This document shows positions 6,660 to 10,853 of a stretch of 10,853 nucleotides of DNA, piece after piece. The stretch covers positions 22,670-33,522 of the forward strand of contig MGNX01000013.1 of the NCBI GenBank assembly GCA_001796935.1, read 5' to 3'. The position numbers and the translations under genes were made by a program. Source of the DNA: Chloroflexi bacterium RBG_16_60_22. GTDB taxonomy: Bacteria > Chloroflexota > Dehalococcoidia > Dehalococcoidales > RBG-16-60-22. The notes under the pieces are model-generated. The model worked only from the letters and a program-made list of their open reading frames with translations. It ran no database searches and was not told where the DNA came from. How positions within the stretch are numbered: the stretch's first letter is position 1; every line of letters starts with the position of its first letter.

Positions 6660-6733
6660 TTTGTCATTCTCGGGCTTGACCCGAGAATCCAGACCCCTAT
6701 CCCCTGGATTCCCGCCGGCGCGGGAATGACAAA
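6660..6733. repeat. Palindromic dispersed-repeat-like (REP/MITE-like) element between pilB and pilC
   Basis: The element is bounded by a 10-bp inverted repeat, TTTGTCATTC (6660-6669) and GAATGACAAA (6724-6733). Inside lie three nested or neighbouring stems: ATTCTCGGG/CCCGAGAAT (6666-6674 with 6680-6688), AATCCAG/CTGGATT (6686-6692 with 6704-6710), and ATTCCCGC/GCGGGAAT (6708-6715 with 6720-6727). The TGTCATTC...GACCCGAGAATCCAG wording resembles short palindromic repeats scattered through many bacterial genomes. It encodes no protein and sits in the only sizeable gap inside the pilus gene run (6623-6779). It could fold into a branched RNA or cruciform, and might weaken read-through from pilB to pilC. 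Copy number elsewhere cannot be seen from this window. Confidence 0.8.
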
Positions 6734-6779
6734 TGGAATAAGCAATAGATTGAGTATGTAAGCCAGACGAGAGCATATT

Positions 6780-7991
6780 ATGACTTATAAATACCAGGTA
6801 TACACCATTGATAAAAAGATTGTGCAGGGCACGATTGAAGTCACCTCGGAAAGCCTGGCCGAGGGCGCCCTCTACCGCGCCGGCTACCAGCAGGTCCTTA
6901 GCCTCAGGGAAATACCGGCCGGTTTCAGCCTGGAAAACCTCATTCCCACCCTTTTCGGCATCAAGACCCAGGAGGTGATAGAGTTCTCCACCCAGCTGGC
7001 TACCCTGTTAGCGTCGGGCATCAACATCCTCACGGCGCTCCGCCTGCTGGAAGGGCAGGCCACCAAGCCGCCCCTGAAAAAGACCATCGGCGGCCTGGTG
7101 GAGGAAATCCAGGGAGGCAGCTCCTTCTCCCAGGCCCTCGGGCACTACCCCGGGGCCTTCCCGGATACCTACTGCCAGGTGATACAAGCCGGCGAGCAGG
7201 CCGGCAAGCTCGAGTTCGGCTTGAGTCAGGCCGCGGCCTACCTGGAAAAGCAGGCCGCCGCCCGTCAGAAAATCCAGCGCGCCATGGCCTACCCGGTCTT
7301 CGTGATGCTGATGGCCGTCGCCGTTTCCGTCCTCCTCATCACCGTGGCCCTGCCGCCCCTGGTAAGCCTGTTCGACTCCCTCGGCACGGAGCTGCCCTGG
7401 ACCACCCGACTTCTGATGTCTACTACCGGCTTCATGCTGGACAACGGCCTTTATATCATCATCGTGATTTTCGCCGTTATCACGTTAACTGCCGGCCTGC
7501 TGCGGCTGCCCCCGGTCAAGCTGGAGAAGGACCGGCTCCTGCTCCGGCTCCCGCTCATCGGCCCCATCAACGTTGAGCGCAGCATGCAGCGCTTCTGCCG
7601 GACCTCCGCCATGCTGCTGAAGGCCGGCCTACTCCTGCCCCGGGTTCTGGACACCGCCGTCCGGGCTGACGGCAACCGGGTCATTCGCGGCGCCCTGCGC
7701 CAGGTCCGGGACCGTCTCGTTCAGGGCGATGGGCTCTCCCGGCCGATGTCGGAAATCGACCTTTTTCCGCGGCTCCTGGTGGAGATGGTGGTCGTCGGGG
7801 AGAAGACCGGCGCCATGGACGATACCCTGGCCACCCTGGCCGACTTCTACGAAAGGAAGGTGGACCGGCGCATCGATGTCCTCATCTCCATGATTGAACC
7901 ATTGCTGACACTGATGGTGGGGGCGGTAATTATCTTCATCGCCCTTTCCATGTTCACGCCGCTGTATTCGATATTAAGGAGTATTAATTGA
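6780..7991 (+). CDS. pilC: Type IV pilus inner-membrane platform protein, PilC/GspF family
   Basis: A 403-residue polytopic protein of the usual family length (about 400). An N-terminal domain of about 60 residues starts YKYQVYTIDKKIVQGTIE, the typical PilC opening. Two T2SSF helical domains follow, about 69-190 (LATLLASGINILTALRLL) and 270-392 (TSAMLLKAGLLLPRVLD). Membrane segments lie at about 171-192, 224-243 and 375-397. It would sit under the growing fibre and couple PilB's ATP-driven motion to pilin extraction from the membrane. ATG 6780 is preceded only by a weak GAGAG. It is separated from pilB by 157 bases with a palindromic repeat, and is followed 22 bases later by the minor-pilin cluster. 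The gene is intact. GspF is the alternative name. Confidence 0.93.
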   Translation: MTYKYQVYTIDKKIVQGTIEVTSESLAEGALYRAGYQQVLSLREIPAGFSLENLIPTLFGIKTQEVIEFSTQLATLLASGINILTALRLLEGQATKPPLKKTIGGLVEEIQGGSSFSQALGHYPGAFPDTYCQVIQAGEQAGKLEFGLSQAAAYLEKQAAARQKIQRAMAYPVFVMLMAVAVSVLLITVALPPLVSLFDSLGTELPWTTRLLMSTTGFMLDNGLYIIIVIFAVITLTAGLLRLPPVKLEKDRLLLRLPLIGPINVERSMQRFCRTSAMLLKAGLLLPRVLDTAVRADGNRVIRGALRQVRDRLVQGDGLSRPMSEIDLFPRLLVEMVVVGEKTGAMDDTLATLADFYERKVDRRIDVLISMIEPLLTLMVGAVIIFIALSMFTPLYSILRSIN

Positions 7992-8013
7992 ACGATGAAG
8001 ACAGGCAGGGAAA

Positions 8014-8397
8014 ATGAAGGCAGGAAAAAGGTGGGGCCGGCGGCCCGGCCAGGCAGGCCTGGGGCTGGTGGAGACGCTGGTGGCCGTGGCTATCCTGGGC
8101 ACCTCTGTGGTTGCCTTTGCCGTCTCCCTTTCGGCGGGGGCGATAGCCGTGGGGGAGCAGGACGGGATGGTGACCGCCCAGAGCCTGGCGCAGACCCAGC
8201 TTGAGGACACCAAGAGCTACGCCTACGACGCCGGCGCCGGCACCTACCCGGCGGTGGCCGCCCCGGCCGGCTACGCGGTAACGGTCGGCGTAAGCGCCGT
8301 TCCGGGTACGGACGCCGATATCCAGAAAATAACGGTGACCGTCTCCCTGGGGGGCGTCGGCATCCTGATGATAGAGGACTACAAGGTAAACCGATGA
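8014..8397 (+). CDS. Minor pilin / pseudopilin, PilV- or GspI-like
   Basis: A 127-residue prepilin-like protein. The basic leader ends in GQAG, and the mature part would begin LGLVETLVAVAIL, with Glu at +5 and a hydrophobic helix of about 25 residues. The remainder is a short beta-rich domain (APAGYAVTVGVSAV, KITVTVSLGG) typical of GspI/PilV. The word QSLAQTQLEDTK just after the helix matches the family's usual AxxLAxxxLE pattern. ATG 8014 has CAGGCAGGG (8002-8010) upstream. The stop overlaps the next start as ATGA. First of three consecutive pseudopilin-like genes, it probably belongs to a tip or priming complex of the fibre. PilV and GspI cannot be separated by eye. Confidence 0.82.
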   Translation: MKAGKRWGRRPGQAGLGLVETLVAVAILGTSVVAFAVSLSAGAIAVGEQDGMVTAQSLAQTQLEDTKSYAYDAGAGTYPAVAAPAGYAVTVGVSAVPGTDADIQKITVTVSLGGVGILMIEDYKVNR

Positions 8398-8843
8398 AAG
8401 GTCAGCGGGGTTTAAGCCTGGTGGAGCTGGTGGTGGCCGTGGCCGTCACCGGCATCATCGTGGTTTTTCTCGGTACCGCTATTTACCAGATGATTACCAT
8501 CACCGGGTACGGCAACAGCCGCCTTACCGCCCTGCACGAGCTACAGAACGCCGCCCACTGGTTCACCCGGGACGGGCAGCGGGCGGTCAGCGCCGACGCC
8601 AGCGGCGGGCTGCTGCTGACCATATCGGAAAGCTCGTCGATTACCTACTCGCTGGCGGGCACCGAGCTGCGCCGCGACCCCGGCGGCAACCCGATGGTGC
8701 TGGCGCGGAATATCTCCAGCGCCGCCTTCTCGGTCGATAGCCGCACCGTCACCATGTCCCTTACCTCCTCCCCCGGGGGACGCGATGCCGTCAGCGAAAA
8801 TGCCACCTACCGGGTCTTTCTCCGGCCGACGGAGGGCGGATAA
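8394..8843 (+). CDS. Minor pilin / pseudopilin, PilW- or GspJ-like
   Basis: A 149-residue protein with a six-residue leader MKGQRG and then LSLVELVVAVAVTGII, a full prepilin peptidase site with Glu +5. The helix leads into LHELQNAAHWFTRDGQRA, the region that in GspJ/PilW continues the amphipathic helix. A beta-sheet domain follows, with the family-like line SSITYSLAGTELRRDPGG. This 'calculate a value, then compare' pattern is common in PilW-like proteins. It overlaps the upstream gene by 4 bases and the next by 1 (TAATG), so translation is probably coupled. It would join the PilV- and PilX-like partners in a minor-pilin complex. Confidence 0.82.
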   Translation: MKGQRGLSLVELVVAVAVTGIIVVFLGTAIYQMITITGYGNSRLTALHELQNAAHWFTRDGQRAVSADASGGLLLTISESSSITYSLAGTELRRDPGGNPMVLARNISSAAFSVDSRTVTMSLTSSPGGRDAVSENATYRVFLRPTEGG

Positions 8844-9877
8844 TGCACAGTGGCGAAAAGGGACAGGCCTTACCCCTGGCCATACTGGCCCTGGCCATCG
8901 GCTCGCTGGTGATAACCCCCTTCCTCGGCCACGCCGGCAGCAGCCTCATCGGCTCCGGCGTTTACGAGCAAAGCCTGGCCGAGCTCTATTCCGGCGACGC
9001 CGGCATCGAGTACGCCATCTGGGGCCTGATGAGCGGCACGCTGGAGGTGACCGAGAACGCCACCGAGGCGCTGCCCCAATTTACCATCAATAATAAGACC
9101 GTGGACGTTACCGTGGAGAACCTGGGGTCGAATATCTACCTCATCACCGCCACGGCCACCAGCGACGACGGCCACGGCACCACCGTCACGTCCTACGTCC
9201 AGCACGGCGGAGGCGACTGGAGCGGTGAAGGGAATATCGACGATGACGTTGCGGGCGACGTGTTCATCGATAACGACGCCAATATCGACGGCAACGTAAC
9301 CGTCGACGGCAGCTTCTACGCCACGGGTGACGTCGAGATGGCCAACAACGCCGAAATCACCGGTGACGTCGTGGCCGGGGGCGCCCTGGAGCTCTTCAAT
9401 AACGCCGTCATCGGGGGAAACGTCTCCGCCGGCGGCGACCTCCGGTTGAACAACAACTCGGAAATCGGCAGCATCGAGGTCGGCGGCGATGTCTGCGCCG
9501 GCGGCAACGTCTACCTGGAAAACAACACCGTCATCTACGGCAGCGTTTCGACCGCCGGCAGGCTCGACATGAGCGGCAACTCCGACATCAAGGGCAACGT
9601 TTTCATCGGGGCGACCGTCGACCAAATTATCCTGGACAACAACTCGAAAATCGAGGGCAGCGTCTATATCACCGGCAGCGTCACGAATAAGATTCAGCTG
9701 GCTAATAACGCCCGCATCTACGGGGACGTCTATGCCACCGGGACGATTAACAACATCGTGCGGGAGCAGAACATCCTGGGCGACGTTTACGAAGAATACG
9801 CCGGGGCTTACCCGCCGCCCCCGGACTGCCTGACGATGCCCGAACCCGGCGGCACCGGCATCGTGTCCTGGGACTGA
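8843..9877 (+). CDS. PilX/GspK-like tip protein carrying a bactofilin-like beta-solenoid repeat domain
   Basis: 344 residues in two parts. The N-terminus, MHSGEKG then QALPLAILALAIG, looks like a prepilin-type signal with a short leader, a hydrophobic helix and no Glu at +5, as in GspK and many PilX proteins. The helix is followed by YSGDAGIEYAIWGL, matching the PilX/GspK post-helix motif (AExGxxxAxW). Residues ~60-130 are beta-rich. From ~139 to 317 there are about nine imperfect units of 17-23 residues with core hydrophobic-x-[LM]-x-N-N-x-x-I-x-G-x-V-x-x-x-G, such as VEMANNAEITGDVVAGG and VYLENNTVIYGSVSTAG. Such spacing predicts a beta-helix like bactofilins or adhesin stalks. A Pro-rich segment and a short tail end it. 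Placed third in the minor-pilin run, it may cap the fibre tip. The fold and location are inference; a purely cytoskeletal bactofilin is unlikely given the exported N-terminus. Confidence 0.75.
   Translation: MHSGEKGQALPLAILALAIGSLVITPFLGHAGSSLIGSGVYEQSLAELYSGDAGIEYAIWGLMSGTLEVTENATEALPQFTINNKTVDVTVENLGSNIYLITATATSDDGHGTTVTSYVQHGGGDWSGEGNIDDDVAGDVFIDNDANIDGNVTVDGSFYATGDVEMANNAEITGDVVAGGALELFNNAVIGGNVSAGGDLRLNNNSEIGSIEVGGDVCAGGNVYLENNTVIYGSVSTAGRLDMSGNSDIKGNVFIGATVDQIILDNNSKIEGSVYITGSVTNKIQLANNARIYGDVYATGTINNIVREQNILGDVYEEYAGAYPPPPDCLTMPEPGGTGIVSWD
9257..9796 (+). repeat. About nine protein-level tandem repeats (beta-solenoid units)
   Basis: The codons for residues ~139-318 of the PilX-like protein repeat a pattern of NN followed by I-x-G-x-V about every 17-23 residues. 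The DNA copies have diverged (for example AACAACGCC, AATAACGCC, AACAACTCG for the NN core), so this is an old protein repeat and not a recent DNA expansion. Unit length rises toward the C-terminus through insertions such as ATVDQ and SVTNK. Confidence 0.8.
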
Positions 9878-9894
9878 ACCGAAGGGAGGTTTTA

Positions 9895-10449
9895 TTGAAG
9901 ACCCGGAAAACGCTTATGGTGATACTGGCGGTGGTGCTGCTGGCGGGGTACTACCTTTCCGGGACGGAGTACCTCAAGCAGCGCCGGGAGCGGGCGGCCC
10001 TGGAGGGGCAAATCGCCGGGACCGCCCGGACGCTGGCGGAAATCCCCCCAACCCCGCCCGACCTCGACGGGCGATTGATTAAGGCGGAGGCCGACCTCGA
10101 GGCGGCCAGGAGCTCCTTCCCCGCCGGGCGGAACACCACCGTGGTCGTCAATGCCGTCCTCCGCCTCGCGGAAAGGGTCGGCATCAGGGCGCTGCCCCTG
10201 GTGACCCAGCCCTGGACGACAGAGGGGGTCAGCGACGATGCCTACGCGGTGTTCCGGCTGAACGTGACCGCGACCGGCAGCTTCGACCTCCTCTCCGAGT
10301 TCTTAAACGGGCTGGAGAGCGGCGCGCCGGAGACGCTGGTCATCGAGTCCCTGACCGTGGACCGGGAAAGCGGGACACCTCAAGGCAACGCCGCGGTGAA
10401 GGCCTGGATAGACATCGCCGTCTACGCGCGGTCCCCGGCCGGCGGCTGA
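9895..10449 (+). CDS. pilO: PilO/GspM-like inner-membrane pilus assembly protein
   Basis: 184 residues. A short basic N-terminus (KTRK) is followed by one membrane helix (LMVILAVVLLAGYYL, residues ~7-22), then a helical coiled-coil-like stretch of ~55 residues (EYLKQRRERAALEGQI...). The C-terminal ~100 residues resemble the ferredoxin-like fold of PilO/GspM, containing FRLNVTATGSFDLLSEFLNGLE, the family-typical strand-then-helix around F-x-x-L-x-x-F-L. It would form part of the periplasm-facing or extracytoplasmic ring that connects PilM/PilN to the fibre. TTG 9895 is chosen because GGGAGGT (9884-9890) is well spaced. It lacks the N-terminal NLLP-type PilM-binding motif of PilN, which favours PilO. 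Pairwise similarity in this family is low, so the name is a structural guess supported by the PilM gene that follows. Confidence 0.7.
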   Translation: MKTRKTLMVILAVVLLAGYYLSGTEYLKQRRERAALEGQIAGTARTLAEIPPTPPDLDGRLIKAEADLEAARSSFPAGRNTTVVVNAVLRLAERVGIRALPLVTQPWTTEGVSDDAYAVFRLNVTATGSFDLLSEFLNGLESGAPETLVIESLTVDRESGTPQGNAAVKAWIDIAVYARSPAGG

Positions 10450-10456
10450 AGGAAAA

Positions 10457-10853
10457 ATGATGTACACCGCCCTGGACATAAGCAGTCGCAGCATCAAGGC
10501 CCTCTCGCTCAAGGGAAGGCAGGTCAAAAGGTGGGGCAGCCTGGCCCTGGCGGACGAAACGGTCCGGGACGGCCTGATTTTAGACCCGAAGGCCCTCGGC
10601 GAAGCCATCGACGGGCTATTCCGCTCGGACCGTATCTCCCGGGAAAGGGTCATCGCCAGCGTGGCCGGCCTGTCCTATACCTACCGCTTTCTCAACCTGC
10701 CCCGTCTCAAGCCGGCCCTGATGGAAGAAGCTATCCTGCGCGCCGCCCGGAAAGAGTTCTCCCTGCCCCTCGGCGAGCTCTACCTGACCTGGCAGGCACT
10801 GCCCGGCGGGGTTGACGAGCAGGCCTTCTTCGTCCTCGGCGTGCCGAAGAACC
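10457..10853 (+). CDS. pilM: PilM-like actin-fold ATPase (3' end outside window)
   Basis: The frame is open from ATG 10457 (or ATG 10460) to the edge, giving the first 132 residues. LDISSRSIKAL near the start is the phosphate-1 nucleotide-binding loop of the FtsA/PilM/actin superfamily (D-x-S/G-x-x-x-x-K). RVIASVAGLSYTYRFLNLP is the typical next strand of the PilM SHS2 insert, followed by an acidic helix (MEEAILRAARKEFSLPL) that matches PilM's 'EAI...EA..YIP'-like segment. PilM binds the cytoplasmic tail of PilN and forms a ring linked to PilB and PilC. AAGGA (10449-10453) is the ribosome binding site, 6 bases before ATG 10460. The gene follows pilO by 7 bases, in the reverse of the common pilM-pilN-pilO order. 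EutJ or FtsA kin are less likely in this context. Confidence 0.78.
   Translation, partial: MMYTALDISSRSIKALSLKGRQVKRWGSLALADETVRDGLILDPKALGEAIDGLFRSDRISRERVIASVAGLSYTYRFLNLPRLKPALMEEAILRAARKEFSLPLGELYLTWQALPGGVDEQAFFVLGVPKN

Noticed and set aside
7995..8204. A 69-codon plus-strand frame starting at ATG 7995.
   Set aside because: It is out of frame with the PilV-like prepilin at 8014, which has the proper cleavage site; the translation is Gly/Arg-rich shadow sequence.
8870..9625. A 251-codon minus-strand frame rich in Val, Asp and Gly.
   Set aside because: It is the reverse reading of the solenoid repeats, so its apparent repeats are only a mirror of the real gene.
1..10853. CRISPR arrays, tRNA or rRNA genes, and insertion sequences.
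   Set aside because: I saw no regularly spaced direct repeats with spacers, no cloverleaf-like tRNA segment, no rRNA wording and no transposase.

Overview
The window is a GC-rich (about 60% by eye), densely coding stretch in which every supported gene lies on the + strand. It carries a type IV pilus / type II-secretion-like assembly locus together with its own signalling genes. The gene content and sequence style suggest Chloroflexota, probably class Dehalococcoidia, although no marker gene here settles that. The features pointing that way are GC-rich codon use, a GQALPL-type PilX-like protein, a short excisionase-type HTH gene before the pilin, a multi-PAS kinase and no outer-membrane secretin gene.

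Layout. Positions 1-225 are the 3' end of a surface protein with a Pro/Thr stalk and a C-terminal membrane anchor. It is followed by a strong GC hairpin and a gene-free stretch to about 554. A small DNA-binding HTH protein (555-779) and a type IV prepilin (889-1251, possibly from 844) come next, each preceded by a leader hairpin. A signalling block follows: a five-PAS membrane histidine kinase (1311-4571) and a receiver-only response regulator (4516-4923), which overlap by 56 bases. The regulator overlaps the assembly ATPase PilB/GspE (4916-6622) by 8 bases. PilB begins with a two-motif MshEN-like region that may bind c-di-GMP.

A 157-base gap containing a palindromic dispersed-repeat-like element separates pilB from the platform protein PilC (6780-7991). 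Then come three tightly coupled minor-pilin-like genes: PilV/GspI-like (8014-8397), PilW/GspJ-like (8394-8843), and a PilX/GspK-like protein whose C-terminal half is a run of Asn-Asn/Gly repeats predicted to form a beta-solenoid (8843-9877). The window ends with a PilO/GspM-like protein (9895-10449) and the start of a PilM-like actin-fold ATPase (10457 to the edge).

How it fits together (inference). PilB powers and PilC anchors polymerisation of the pilin. The PilV/W/X-like proteins could form a priming tip complex, here ending in a beta-solenoid. PilM and PilO would form the inner scaffold. The kinase and regulator, the HTH protein and the MshEN-like domain of PilB offer up to three control inputs on when the fibre is made. 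The least ordinary parts are the solenoid-bearing tip candidate, the kinase with two PAS units at an exact 375-base period, and the MshEN-like N-terminus of PilB.
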